Shown here: piece by piece, positions 10,567 through 19,305 of the stretch
How positions within the stretch are numbered: the first letter of the stretch is position 1
Layout: each line of letters begins with the position of its first letter
Assembly (NCBI GenBank): GCA_026399875.1
Contig: JAPLQF010000025.1
Location: 186,001-250,000 of the forward strand
Source of the DNA: Burkholderiales bacterium
Lineage (GTDB): Bacteria; Pseudomonadota; Gammaproteobacteria; Burkholderiales; Burkholderiaceae_E
Direction of reading: 5' to 3'
Length of the DNA stretch: 64,000 nt
Notes under the pieces: generated by a model
Told to the model about the DNA's origin: nothing
What the model saw: the letters and a program-made list of their open reading frames with translations, nothing else
Databases searched by the model: none
Position numbers and translations under genes: made by a program

Positions 10567-13410
10567 TCAGCCGGTTGTGGGTTCGCTTTTCAGCAGATGC
10601 AACTGGCGCAGTTGGGGCAAGGTATCCAGGAAATCCTTGAGCTGACTCAGCGGTAAAGGCTCGCTGATGAAGGTCCCCTGCATGTTCTCGCAGTCGAAGG
10701 CCCGCAGCGCTTTCATTTCGGCTGCGGTCTCGACGCCTTCGGCCATGGCCTCGAGCCCGAGCTTGCCGGCGAGTGTTGTGATTGCCTGGATGATCGCGGC
10801 ATTGCCGCGGTCTTCGGGCAGACCGCGGATAAAGGTTCGGTCGATTTTCAGGCCGTTGACCGGCAGATTTTTCAGATACGACAGCGATGCGTAGCCGGTC
10901 CCGAAGTTATCGATGATCACCTTGATACCCAGGCGTCTGAGTTCGGTGAGCAGCGCGATCGTCTTTTCGCTGTTGTCGATGAGTGCGTTCTCGGTCAGCT
11001 CGATGCGCAGCAGGCTGGTCGGGAAATGGCGCTCGGCGAGCATGCTGTTGAGCTGCGCCAGAAAGCCGTCCTCGGCGAGCTGGCGGGGAGAAATATTGAC
11101 CGAGATCGAGACATCCTCATAACGGTCGAGACCGATTTCCACACGGTCGTCGAGGGCGCGACGGATCGCCCATATGCCGATTTCGCGCATCGCGTTGCTC
11201 TGCTCGATGGCGGGCAGGAATCGCTCCGGCAGCATCAGGCCTCGAGTCGGATGCCGCCATCGCATCAGCCCTTCGACACCGACGAGTCGGCGCGCTCCGA
11301 CCGCGAGCACCGGCTGATAGTAGAGATCGATTTCGCCGCGCTGCAGCGCCAGGGGAAATTCCGCACTCAACTGTAGCTGATCGCTTCTTTCGTCCGAGAC
11401 GTCGCCGACAAAGAAGCGCACATTGTTGCGGCCTTCCGATTTCACCTGATACATCGCTGTGTCGGCGCATTTAATCAGCAGTTGCGCTTCGGTGCCGTCG
11501 TCCGGCGATATCGCGACGCCGATCGAGGCCGACAGGAAATAGGCGCGGTTCATCAGCACGAAGGGGCGCTCGATCGCGGCCAGCACCTTGCGCGCGATCT
11601 GCTCGATCTCGGCACGATCGCGCAGTTCCGGCAAAAGCAGAACAAATTCGTCACCGCCCATCCGGCCTGGAATGTCGGTACGACGGATCGACTCTCGCAG
11701 GCGCTTGGCAACGTCGATCAGCACCTGGTCGCCGACCGAGTGCCCGAGCGTGTCGTTGATCAGCTTGTAGCGGTCGAGGTCGACATAGAGCACCGCGGCC
11801 GGCTGCCCCATCCTGAGAACGTCTTCCAGCTGATGCGTCAGATAGACGCGGTTGGGCAGGCCGGTCAGGGCATCGTGCAGCGACGCGTGTATCAGCCGCT
11901 GCTCGGCGTTCTTTCGCTGCAGGTAAAGCGACATGGTTCGCGACAGAATTTCGGCCAACTGCATCAGCAGGCGACCGGCATGAAATCCGGTCGGACCGAA
12001 AAACAGCATCGCCGACAGCACGTTGCTTCGCTCGTCCAGAATCGGGGCGATGAAGGCGGCCTGCTGTCCCAGCTCCTCGGTGCTGTAGCGGGCGACGAAG
12101 CCCGGTTCATCCGACAGGTCGGGCAGCCAGATTGCCTGGCCGCTTGACCATGCGCGGCCTTCCAGGCTGTCGTGCGGCATCGGGAGCTGGCTTGGCAGAC
12201 TCGACAGCATCTTGAGGATGGCCGGGTTCCCCCAGCGCTCCCGAACCGTGATGGCTCGTGTGCCCGGGATCTGGACCAGGTGGGTGCCCCCCGACCAGCC
12301 CATCAGGCCGCAAACCGCGATGATCAGCGCCACAAAGACCCGGTCGGTCTCGGTTTCTTCGCGCATGATCGAGGCCATCTCCCCTTCGACCTGCAGCAGC
12401 AACTGCTGGTAATACTCTTTGGTGATTGCCCGACCGACACCGCGATAACCCTTGAACTTGCCGTTTTCGTCGAAAACCGGGCGCCCGCTCAAGGCCACGT
12501 GATGCACTTGTCGGGTCGGATCGAGCAGGCTGAATTCGAATCCGTCGAACGGCCGCTTGGCGTTCAGATCGTTGCGGTGCCGACCCCAATCGGCTTTCGG
12601 AAAGTCGATTGGGGCCAGCTCCCAGTGGTGCTTGCCCAGGCCTTCTTTGATCCAGTCGCCTCCGAGCGAGGCGGCCGCGCTGTCAGACAGAAAGCTCAAG
12701 CGCTGCCCAAGGTCAGTCTCCCAGACCCAGTCTGCCGACAGTTGCGTCAGATCGCGAAACTTCGATTCGCTCGCCGCCAGCAAGCGGGCCATGTTTCGCA
12801 TCGTCGAGACGTCCTGGACGATGCCTGACAGTCGCTGGGTCGCGCCGCTCGCATCATTTCCCGGCACCGCGACACTGCGTACCCAGATCATGTCGCCCTC
12901 GGGTTTGAGATAGCGATACTCGATCCTGATCTCGCGGGCGCTCTTGATCGCACGCCGATGCGCGGTTTGCCATCTCTCCTGATCATCAGGATGAATGCTG
13001 GAGAGGAAATCTCGCGGTGTCGGCGGCGGTGTCGACGGATCGGCACCGAAGAGGCGGTAGGCGCCTTCGCTCCAGATGAATTTTTCGGCGTCGACTTCAT
13101 AGGACCATGAGCCCAGGAGCGCGAGTCCTTCGGCCACATGCGTCGGCGTGACGAGTTCGGCCGGTTGTGGATCCACCTCGGCTGTTGGTGCTGGCGTGCT
13201 GCCCGGGCGAATCAGCAGATAGGCCAGAATCCCCGCGGCGATCAGCCCGAAGATCACGGCGGTCGTGATCGCAACAAGGTTTTCCTCTGAAAGGATCAGA
13301 CCGATTGCGGCGGCGGCCAGTGCCACGCCGGCCGATGCCGCGCACAGCAGCAGGCCTTCGCGTTGCGACTGAACACGTGCGTACAATGATCCGAATGCGT
13401 CACGCTTCAA
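10567..13410 (-). CDS. Membrane PAS-PAS-GAF-GGDEF-EAL cyclic-di-GMP protein
   Basis: A 947-residue signalling protein. Two membrane helices (about residues 18-70) are followed by a PAS domain (WSYEVDAEKFIWSEGAYRLFG), a second PAS-like domain, a GAF-like region, then GGDEF and EAL. The GGDEF site is intact (GRMGGDEFVLL, about residue 585), so diguanylate cyclase activity is plausible. The EAL domain is altered: the EAL motif reads EGL (VEGLMRW, about residue 713) and the DDFG motif reads DNFG (about residue 834). The ELTE, KIDR and AEGVET motifs remain. Phosphodiesterase activity may therefore be weak or absent. Confidence 0.95.
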   Translation of the reverse strand: MKRDAFGSLYARVQSQREGLLLCAASAGVALAAAAIGLILSEENLVAITTAVIFGLIAAGILAYLLIRPGSTPAPTAEVDPQPAELVTPTHVAEGLALLGSWSYEVDAEKFIWSEGAYRLFGADPSTPPPTPRDFLSSIHPDDQERWQTAHRRAIKSAREIRIEYRYLKPEGDMIWVRSVAVPGNDASGATQRLSGIVQDVSTMRNMARLLAASESKFRDLTQLSADWVWETDLGQRLSFLSDSAAASLGGDWIKEGLGKHHWELAPIDFPKADWGRHRNDLNAKRPFDGFEFSLLDPTRQVHHVALSGRPVFDENGKFKGYRGVGRAITKEYYQQLLLQVEGEMASIMREETETDRVFVALIIAVCGLMGWSGGTHLVQIPGTRAITVRERWGNPAILKMLSSLPSQLPMPHDSLEGRAWSSGQAIWLPDLSDEPGFVARYSTEELGQQAAFIAPILDERSNVLSAMLFFGPTGFHAGRLLMQLAEILSRTMSLYLQRKNAEQRLIHASLHDALTGLPNRVYLTHQLEDVLRMGQPAAVLYVDLDRYKLINDTLGHSVGDQVLIDVAKRLRESIRRTDIPGRMGGDEFVLLLPELRDRAEIEQIARKVLAAIERPFVLMNRAYFLSASIGVAISPDDGTEAQLLIKCADTAMYQVKSEGRNNVRFFVGDVSDERSDQLQLSAEFPLALQRGEIDLYYQPVLAVGARRLVGVEGLMRWRHPTRGLMLPERFLPAIEQSNAMREIGIWAIRRALDDRVEIGLDRYEDVSISVNISPRQLAEDGFLAQLNSMLAERHFPTSLLRIELTENALIDNSEKTIALLTELRRLGIKVIIDNFGTGYASLSYLKNLPVNGLKIDRTFIRGLPEDRGNAAIIQAITTLAGKLGLEAMAEGVETAAEMKALRAFDCENMQGTFISEPLPLSQLKDFLDTLPQLRQLHLLKSEPTTG

Positions 13411-13441
13411 CTGATGATCACCTGCTCGCGCCGGCGCTCCT

Positions 13442-14062
13442 ATGAGTCATTCTTCTTCCATTCACGACATTGCCTCGGCTGCTTCGAGCGGACCACCGCC
13501 GCCGACCCGCCGCCTCCATACCGCACTGCTCCCGCCATCGGCCTGGGTGATCAAATGGTTGCCCCATATCAGACCTGGCGGCAGGGTTCTCGACTACGCC
13601 AGCGGGTCGGGGCGCCATGCCCGTATCGCTCAGGCGGCCGGCCATAGCGTCCTGGCCGTCGATCGGGATCCAGACGCCTTATCCTCAATGGAGGGTACTG
13701 GGGTAGAAACCTGGTCGATAGACCTGGAGCATGGGCGGTTGGCGGTTGGTGCCGAGCGGTTTGATGCGATCCTTTGCACTAATTATCTGTTCCGGTCGCG
13801 ACTCGACCTGATGGTGTCCTGGCTGTCGCCTGGCGGCCTGTTGATCTACGAGACCTTCGCGCGCGGCAATGCGCGCTATGGCCGACCCGCCAACCCGGAC
13901 TTCCTGCTCAGGCCGGGTGAACTGGCCGAACTGGCGATCCGCGGCGGTTTGCACCTTCTTGCCTATGAAGACGGTTACCTTCCGACACCGCGCCCCGCCC
14001 GAGTGCAGCGTATGGTTGCACTCGCACCCCCCTTCGACCTCGAGCGATTCCCTCTTGGCTGA
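13442..14062 (+). CDS. Class I SAM-dependent methyltransferase
   Basis: A 206-residue Rossmann-fold methyltransferase of the TehB-like group. SAM-binding motif I reads GGRVLDYASGSGRHA, the acidic end of beta-2 is AVDRDPDAL, and motif IV is FDAILCTNYLFR. The substrate is unknown. Its ATG is 31 bases from the divergent start of the GGDEF-EAL gene. A TACAAT at 13382-13387, inside that gene's 5' end, is a possible -10. It lies upstream of dapA in the same direction. Confidence 0.9.
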   Translation: MSHSSSIHDIASAASSGPPPPTRRLHTALLPPSAWVIKWLPHIRPGGRVLDYASGSGRHARIAQAAGHSVLAVDRDPDALSSMEGTGVETWSIDLEHGRLAVGAERFDAILCTNYLFRSRLDLMVSWLSPGGLLIYETFARGNARYGRPANPDFLLRPGELAELAIRGGLHLLAYEDGYLPTPRPARVQRMVALAPPFDLERFPLG

Positions 14063-14085
14063 GCTTGTTTGCCGACTCCCTGAGC

Positions 14086-14091
14086 TAGAAT
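14086..14091 (+). promoter_or_regulatory. Putative -10 box for dapA-bamC
   Basis: TAGAAT sits 28 bases before the dapA ATG in the short gap after the methyltransferase gene. A weak TTGTTT lies 15 bases upstream of it (14065-14070), a spacing shorter than ideal. The same TAGAAT hexamer recurs ahead of several genes in this window. Confidence 0.35.
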
Positions 14092-14119
14092 CCCTTCTTT
14101 TATTGCAGGCACCGTCATC

Positions 14120-14998
14120 ATGATCAAAGGCAGCATCGTGGCAATCGTCACGCCGATGCACGAAGATGGCAGTCTCGATCTGCCCCGTTATCGGCAGCTG
14201 ATCGACTGGCATGTTGCAAGCGGCACTGCGGCGATCGTCGCAGTCGGCACGACTGGGGAGTCTCCGACCGTCGATGTCGATGAGCACGCCACCCTCATTC
14301 GGGTCGCAGTCGAGCATGCCGCCGGAAGAGTGCCGGTCATCGCCGGTGCGGGCGGTAATTCAACCCGCGAGGCGATCGACCTGACCCGGCATGCCGCGCA
14401 AGTCGGTGCGAGTGCCTCGCTGCAAGTGGTGCCTTACTACAACAAGCCAGGTCAGGAAGGCCTTTATCGTCATTTTCGGGCGGTTGCCGAGGCCGATTCA
14501 TTGCCTGTCATTCTCTACAACGTTCCCGGTCGCACGGTTGCCGACCTGTCCAATGACACGGTCGTGCGCCTTGCGCAGGTTCCGGGGATCATCGGCCTCA
14601 AGGATGCGACCGGTGACATGCCTCGCGCGACCGACCTGCTCGACCGACTGCCCGAGTCGTTTGCGCTCTACAGCGGCAACGATGATTCTGCGCTTGCACT
14701 GATGGCGCTTGGCGGGCACGGCGTCATCTCGGTCACCGCCAACGTCGCGCCGGCTCAGATGGCGGCGATGTGCGCAGCGGCGCTTGCCGGCGACATCGTC
14801 GGCGCCCGTGCGCTCAACCGGAAGATGCTCGCGCTGCATTTCAAGCTCTTCGTCGAAGCTAATCCGAGCCCGGTCAAGTGGGCGCTCCAGCAGATGGGTC
14901 GGATCGAGGGAGGCATCCGCCTGCCGATGACGCCGCTTGAGGCTCGCAACAATGAGCAGGTCATGCTGGCATTGCGCCAGTCCGGAGTACTGGCATGA
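14120..14998 (+). CDS. dapA: 4-hydroxy-tetrahydrodipicolinate synthase
   Basis: Condenses pyruvate with aspartate semialdehyde, the first step specific to lysine and diaminopimelate. The 292-residue length is standard. Visible are [10 protein letters not shown] (substrate loop), [18 protein letters not shown] with the catalytic Tyr, LYNVPGRT, and the Schiff-base Lys in [29 protein letters not shown] is also typical. The stop overlaps the bamC start (ATGA). Together with lysC at 39.5 kb, the window holds two enzymes of the aspartate pathway. Confidence 0.97.
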   Translation: MIKGSIVAIVTPMHEDGSLDLPRYRQLIDWHVASGTAAIVAVGTTGESPTVDVDEHATLIRVAVEHAAGRVPVIAGAGGNSTREAIDLTRHAAQVGASASLQVVPYYNKPGQEGLYRHFRAVAEADSLPVILYNVPGRTVADLSNDTVVRLAQVPGIIGLKDATGDMPRATDLLDRLPESFALYSGNDDSALALMALGGHGVISVTANVAPAQMAAMCAAALAGDIVGARALNRKMLALHFKLFVEANPSPVKWALQQMGRIEGGIRLPMTPLEARNNEQVMLALRQSGVLA

Positions 14999-16158
14999 TC
15001 AGCGGCGGTTTTGCGGCGGTCTTCTTGCGTCATCTACTGGTTGTCGCGGTACCGGTTGCGATGCTTGCCGGCTGCTCCAGCATTACCGAGGCCCTGCGCA
15101 GTGCTTCCAGTATCGATTACAAGTCGGCGTCCAAAGGGCCTGATCTGCAAGTGCCCCCCGATCTGGTGACACCGAAGGCGGACACCGCTTATTCGGTCCC
15201 GGCCGGGCCGTCGTCCGGCACGACCTTTTCGGCCTACTCGCGCAGTCGAGCGGCCGCGACCGATGGCACAAGCACCGGCAGCGTCGACGTGCTGCCTCAG
15301 TCGGGTGCCGCCCGAATCGTCCGTGAAGGTAACCAGCGATGGCTGGTGGTCGATTTGCCGCCAGCAAAGGTATGGCCGGTTGTCCGTGAATTCTGGCTTG
15401 AGTCCGGGTTCGCACTGATGCTTGATAACCCGGCAGCCGGAATCATGGAGACCGACTGGAAAGAGCAGCGACCGCCGGCCGACTCATGGTTGCGCAACAA
15501 GCTATCGAGTGTGTTGGGCAGCGTTTATTCCACTGGTATCCGCGAGAAATTTCGCGCCCGCCTCGAGGTGTCTGGTAACGGCACGGACGTGTTCGTTTCC
15601 CAGCGAGGCATGACCGAAAAGCTGGTCGGTGTTCAGGCCGACTCGACCCTTTGGACGATGAACCCACCCAGTCCCGAGATTGAGGCCGAGTATCTCCAGC
15701 GCCTTGCGCTGAGGTTCCTGCCTCAGCAGCAGGCCAAAGCGAAGGAGGCGGCTGCACTCGAGACGGTTGTTCTGCCCGTTCGGTCCAAACTGATTGATGT
15801 CGATGGCCGCAGTTTCGTACAACTGCCCGATACCTTCGACCGGTCCTGGCGTCAGGTGGGGCTTGCGCTCGATCGCAGCGGGTTCACCGTCGAAGATCGG
15901 GACCGTTCGAATGGTATCTACTACATCCGCTATGTCGACACCAATCAGGTCGATAAGCAGCCAGGCCTGTTCGATCGCGTCTTCGGGACGGGTGCGAGTA
16001 AAAATCTCTCCGGCAAGAAGTTCCGCGTGACAGTCACTGCGGATTCGGCCGGCTCGCGAGTTGGTGTGCTCGATGACAACGGCGCGCTGCCGGCGACCGA
16101 CGCTGACAAACGCCTTGCCACGCAGATCGTCACGGTACTGAACGACCAGCTTCGCTGA
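14995..16158 (+). CDS. bamC: Outer-membrane assembly lipoprotein BamC
   Basis: Lipoprotein of the BAM complex that inserts beta-barrel proteins into the outer membrane (formerly NlpB/DapX). A signal peptide ends in the lipobox LAGC, with the acylated Cys at residue 27, then a flexible N-terminal arm ([13 protein letters not shown], resembling the BamC segment that contacts BamD). Two helix-grip domains follow ([15 protein letters not shown] and [17 protein letters not shown]). It is 387 residues, within the betaproteobacterial range. It is translationally coupled to dapA, the classical dapA-bamC arrangement. Confidence 0.94.
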   Translation: MISGGFAAVFLRHLLVVAVPVAMLAGCSSITEALRSASSIDYKSASKGPDLQVPPDLVTPKADTAYSVPAGPSSGTTFSAYSRSRAAATDGTSTGSVDVLPQSGAARIVREGNQRWLVVDLPPAKVWPVVREFWLESGFALMLDNPAAGIMETDWKEQRPPADSWLRNKLSSVLGSVYSTGIREKFRARLEVSGNGTDVFVSQRGMTEKLVGVQADSTLWTMNPPSPEIEAEYLQRLALRFLPQQQAKAKEAAALETVVLPVRSKLIDVDGRSFVQLPDTFDRSWRQVGLALDRSGFTVEDRDRSNGIYYIRYVDTNQVDKQPGLFDRVFGTGASKNLSGKKFRVTVTADSAGSRVGVLDDNGALPATDADKRLATQIVTVLNDQLR

Positions 16159-16172
16159 CGGCGGTTCTGGTC

Positions 16173-16955
16173 GTGCGATTTGCAAGCCTGGGCAGTGGCA
16201 GCGAGGGCAATGCCCTCTTGGTCGAGTCAGGCGACTCGGCCGCGGGCTCGGCTTTCAGGGTCCTGATCGATTGTGGATTCGGGCTGCGCGAGACCAGACG
16301 CAGGCTGGAGCGGCTGGGCTGCGAGCCCGGGGATATCGGCGCGATTCTGGTCACGCATGAGCACAGTGATCATGTGGGCGGTGTATTCCGCCTGGCGCGG
16401 GCACATCGAATTCCGGTCTATCTCACCAGCGGCACTTTGCGAGCCAGCCCACAGGCGGTGGGGGCCGAGGACCTGGTAAAGGTGATCGATTCACATGAGG
16501 CCTTCGATCTGCCTGGGCTGCGAGTCGAGCCTTTTCCGGTGCCTCACGATGCCAGTGAGCCGGTTCAATACGTCATTGATGACGGGCAGTCACGCCTTGG
16601 AGTCCTGACCGATATCGGACATCCGACGGCACATTTGCCCAAAGTGCTGTCGCGCTTGACCGCCTTGGTGCTTGAGACCAACCACGATGCTCGGATGCTG
16701 TCGGTCTGTAACTATCCCCCCTCGCTCAAGCGGCGCATTTCGGGTCTCTACGGGCATCTCGAGAACAGCGAGTCGGCCGCGATCCTGGCAGGTCTGGACT
16801 GCTCGGAACTAAGGCAGGTCGTGGCGGCGCATCTGAGTCGACAGAACAACACCCCTCACCTGGCGCGATGCGCGCTTGCATCCACTCTCGGGTGGGACGC
16901 CGACCGCATTCATGTTGCGGATCAGGATGATGGTCTGGGTTGGCTCGAGGGCTGA
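16173..16955 (+). CDS. MBL-fold metallo-hydrolase (YycJ-like)
   Basis: A 260-residue metallo-beta-lactamase-fold hydrolase. The dinuclear metal motif THEHSDHVGG is intact. FASLGSGSEGNALLVE at the start and the VLETNHDARML and VVAAHLSRQNNTP segments match the YycJ/WalJ-like group of small MBL proteins. The substrate is unknown; nuclease roles have been proposed for relatives. The start is a GTG 14 bases after bamC, and no better ATG is available before the conserved N-terminus. It completes the dapA-bamC-MBL run and faces a convergent lipoprotein gene. Confidence 0.92.
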   Translation: MRFASLGSGSEGNALLVESGDSAAGSAFRVLIDCGFGLRETRRRLERLGCEPGDIGAILVTHEHSDHVGGVFRLARAHRIPVYLTSGTLRASPQAVGAEDLVKVIDSHEAFDLPGLRVEPFPVPHDASEPVQYVIDDGQSRLGVLTDIGHPTAHLPKVLSRLTALVLETNHDARMLSVCNYPPSLKRRISGLYGHLENSESAAILAGLDCSELRQVVAAHLSRQNNTPHLARCALASTLGWDADRIHVADQDDGLGWLEG

Positions 16956-17009
16956 AACGCTTGGTTCGGCCTCAGGCATCGCGGTGTTTTGATCGCTTGG
17001 CCCGATTCC

Positions 17010-17033
17010 CGGATGCCCGTGACCGGGCATCCG
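17010..17033. terminator. Hairpin between convergent genes, possible bidirectional terminator
   Basis: A perfect 10-bp inverted repeat (CGGATGCCCG / CGGGCATCCG) with a TGAC loop lies between the convergent stops at 16955 and 17055. No T-run follows on either strand, so it is not a canonical intrinsic terminator. It could mark transcript ends by another route. Confidence 0.45.
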
Positions 17034-17054
17034 TCTGAACGGTCAGTGACCTGA

Positions 17055-17489
17055 TCAGGGCTTTTTAACGGCGTCGGCAGCACTCTTGGCGGCGTCAGCA
17101 GCGGTCTTGGCAGCGTCGGCAGCAGCCTTGTTGGCGGCTTCCTTGGCGGCGTCAGCAACGGCAGATGCGGCGGTGCTCGCAGCACCTGCGGCAGCGCTTG
17201 CGGCACCTGCGGCAGCAGCAGCAGCGTCCTTGCCCGCGTCCTTGGCGGCGTCCTTGGCGGCATCGGTCACGGCGGTTGCGGCAGTACCTGCGGCAGCAGC
17301 GGCATCCTTGGCTGCGGTGACCGCTTTGTCAGCAGCTTCTTTGGCGGCGTCGACTGCGGCAGCCGGTGCCGGTGCCGGTGCGGCGGCCGGTGCGGGTGCC
17401 GGTGCAGCAACCGGTGCCGGAGCTTCTTTCTTGCCGCAGGCAGCGAGCGAGACAACGATCAGGGAGGCGATAAGCAGTGATTTGGTCAT
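17055..17489 (-). CDS. Alanine-rich low-complexity lipoprotein
   Basis: A 144-residue predicted lipoprotein. A signal peptide (MTKSLLIASLIVVSLAAC) ends in lipobox LAAC with Cys at residue 18. A Pro-Ala linker spans about residues 23-47. Then about 95 residues are built of repeated Ala-rich units such as DAAKEAADKA and KTAADAAKSA, expected to form one long amphipathic helix or coiled coil. The composition recalls LEA-like and Ala-rich helical proteins, but no function is assigned. The opposite strand also has a long open frame, a by-product of alanine codons read in reverse. Convergent with the MBL gene. Confidence 0.8.
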   Translation of the reverse strand: MTKSLLIASLIVVSLAACGKKEAPAPVAAPAPAPAAAPAPAPAAAVDAAKEAADKAVTAAKDAAAAAGTAATAVTDAAKDAAKDAGKDAAAAAAGAASAAAGAASTAASAVADAAKEAANKAAADAAKTAADAAKSAADAVKKP

Positions 17490-17605
17490 GATGGGTCCTT
17501 AGTTGGCAGAGCGAGAAATAAAGCCGTACGCCGCAATCTCATCACTCGGGCAACGATGAAACCGGGCCTTCACTCCGACTAAGCCGGAGGCAGCCTTCCA
17601 TTCTA

Positions 17606-17632
17606 GCAAATGCCATCCGATGAAGCATTTGC
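17606..17632. repeat. Inverted repeat in the 17490-17664 gap
   Basis: GCAAATGC and GCATTTGC form a perfect 8-bp stem around an 11-base loop, between the start of the lipoprotein gene and the stop of the upstream minus-strand gene. There is no T-run, so it may be a transcript-end hairpin or a protein site. I see nothing else definite in this gap. Confidence 0.35.
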
Positions 17633-17664
17633 AGGCCCCTGCAGAACGATCCGAATTCGTTGAG

Positions 17665-18147
17665 TCAGAGCCCCAGCGTTGTGGGGCCAAGACAGTCGGT
17701 GCACTCATGCCATAAGGTGTCATATCGATTAGCCACTTGTTCGACCTCGGCCGGCGCGCCAAGTGTCAGTCGTCCCCGAAAGAAGTCGTGATGGGCTCGT
17801 CGCAGAAGATGACAGCGGTCGGCGATCAGTACGCTTTCGCCCCGGTAGAACTCGGCCGGAATCTGTCGGCACTCGATAGCCGCCCGATGCCGCTGACGCA
17901 ACTGCGCAAACCGTGGTGCGTGTCGCTCGAGCCAGTCCGGTTCGGCCACCAGCAGGCGCAGTCGCGCGCGCGGCTCACCCTGCAAGAAAGCGGCCAGACT
18001 CTGGCTGCCTGCAAGGGTCTCGAAGGGCCAGTCGCGGAAATCGCGGTCGGCAACCGTCATGTCGAGACGGCTCGCGGCGACCGCCGTCAGAATGGCTTCG
18101 GTAAAGGCGCCGCGGCTGCCAAACACAATCGTGCCTTTCGGATCCAT
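17665..18147 (-). CDS. Conserved-looking protein of unknown function next to roxA
   Basis: A 160-residue soluble protein I cannot name with certainty. The ATG at 18147 (MDPKGTIVFGS) begins 2 bases after the roxA-like stop; the frame stays open upstream but that part is a shadow of roxA. Features are an FSxxAFTE-like opening (GSRGAFTEAILTA), LRLLVAEPDWLERHAPRF, and an HHDFFRG motif near residue 120. The C-terminus carries CTDCLGP. It may belong to the small DUF family often annotated near acetyltransferase and cupin genes in Burkholderiales, but that is recollection. Its tight spacing suggests it works with the oxygenase. Confidence 0.7.
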   Translation of the reverse strand: MDPKGTIVFGSRGAFTEAILTAVAASRLDMTVADRDFRDWPFETLAGSQSLAAFLQGEPRARLRLLVAEPDWLERHAPRFAQLRQRHRAAIECRQIPAEFYRGESVLIADRCHLLRRAHHDFFRGRLTLGAPAEVEQVANRYDTLWHECTDCLGPTTLGL

Positions 18148-18149
18148 GG

Positions 18150-19292
18150 TCAGCCTTGCTCCATGCCGATCAGCAGCCAGCCTGCCTCGTGCCAGGCGTG
18201 CAGCAGCTCGGCCAATGATGCACTTGCGAGCGCTGCGCCGACCTCGGTCGGTGACAGCGAGCGCCGATCGGCGAGGCGCCGGGTCCAGCTTCTGATGCCG
18301 GCAGGCGGATTGATGCATTCGCCGTTGATAAAGAGCCGCGTGCCGCGCCAGGCCATGCGTGTGCACCGATCGAGTCGAAGGCCGCGTGTGGCCGCTGCTC
18401 TGGCGAAGGCGGCATCGGACAAGGCTCGCTCAGGCCCTTCAAACCATACGCTCGGCGCTGGCTCGGTCAGATAGCAGCCGATGAAGCGGTCGATCTCGGC
18501 AGTCGTCGGTCGCCATGTCCTGGCCCAGGTCTGCAACTGTCCGACCAGATCGGCGGGCAACTCGCCGGGGCGTTTCGTTGCGACCCGGCCGCGGTCCGAA
18601 AAGCGTGGATCGGGCCCCGCCGGTGAATCGCTTGTTGCAGACAGAAAAGCCGACAGAAACTCATGTCGCGACGGGGCGCGAAAGCCGATCGAAAACGTCA
18701 TGCATTCGCCGTCGGCCACGCCTTCATGCCCCCACCCGGGAGGGACATAAAGCATGTCACCCGGCTCCAGCAGCCAGGATTCAGTCGGCTCGAAGTGCGC
18801 GAGCAACTTGAGCGGTGCGCCGCTCACCAGACGCTCGTCGCCCGGCGGCGATATCCGCCAGCGCCGTTTGCCGCGGGCCTGGAGCAGAAACACATCGTAG
18901 GAATCGACATGAGGGCCGACCCCACCACCGTCGGTGGCAAAGCTCACCATCAGATCGTCGAGCCGCGCGTCGGGCACGAATCGGAAGCGCTGCAGCAGGG
19001 CACTCATGGCGTCGTCGTGCCGGTCGACGCCATTGACCAGCAGGGACCAGCCAGGCTTGCGACGCGCCGGCAGTCGCGGGATCGGGCCGCGCTGCAGCGC
19101 CCATCGACCATTGAAGGCACTGACCAGCCGCGAGTCGACCTCGTCGCTGGCGGCCATCGCAAAGAGCTGCGCTGGCTCGATCGGCGAGCTGAAATGCGCA
19201 AAGGCCTTGCGCGCCAGCAAGGGACGGCGCTGCCAGTGCCGCCGCATGAACTCGTCTACACTCAGTTCGCCAATCGAAGTCAGGATATCCAT
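18150..19292 (-). CDS. roxA: Cupin/JmjC ribosomal oxygenase (RoxA/YcfD type)
   Basis: Iron(II)/2-oxoglutarate oxygenase of the JmjC family; E. coli RoxA hydroxylates Arg81 of ribosomal protein L16. It has 380 residues. The N-terminal FMRRHWQRRPLLARKAF matches the family. The HxD iron ligands appear as PHVDSYDVFLLQ, the RWRI strand follows, and the second His is in VPPGWGHEG. The C-terminal winged-helix region is present, with a family-like arginine- and acid-rich ending. It starts 13 bases from the divergent FKBP start, and a small unknown gene follows immediately on the same strand. Confidence 0.88.
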   Translation of the reverse strand: MDILTSIGELSVDEFMRRHWQRRPLLARKAFAHFSSPIEPAQLFAMAASDEVDSRLVSAFNGRWALQRGPIPRLPARRKPGWSLLVNGVDRHDDAMSALLQRFRFVPDARLDDLMVSFATDGGGVGPHVDSYDVFLLQARGKRRWRISPPGDERLVSGAPLKLLAHFEPTESWLLEPGDMLYVPPGWGHEGVADGECMTFSIGFRAPSRHEFLSAFLSATSDSPAGPDPRFSDRGRVATKRPGELPADLVGQLQTWARTWRPTTAEIDRFIGCYLTEPAPSVWFEGPERALSDAAFARAAATRGLRLDRCTRMAWRGTRLFINGECINPPAGIRSWTRRLADRRSLSPTEVGAALASASLAELLHAWHEAGWLLIGMEQG

Positions 19293-19305
19293 CGGGGTCG
19301 CGGGG

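Noticed and set aside
17086-17502. A 138-residue Ala-rich open frame on the plus strand
   Set aside because: It is the mirror of the Ala-rich lipoprotein on the other strand; GC-rich alanine codons give open frames both ways. It has no signal or plausible start context.
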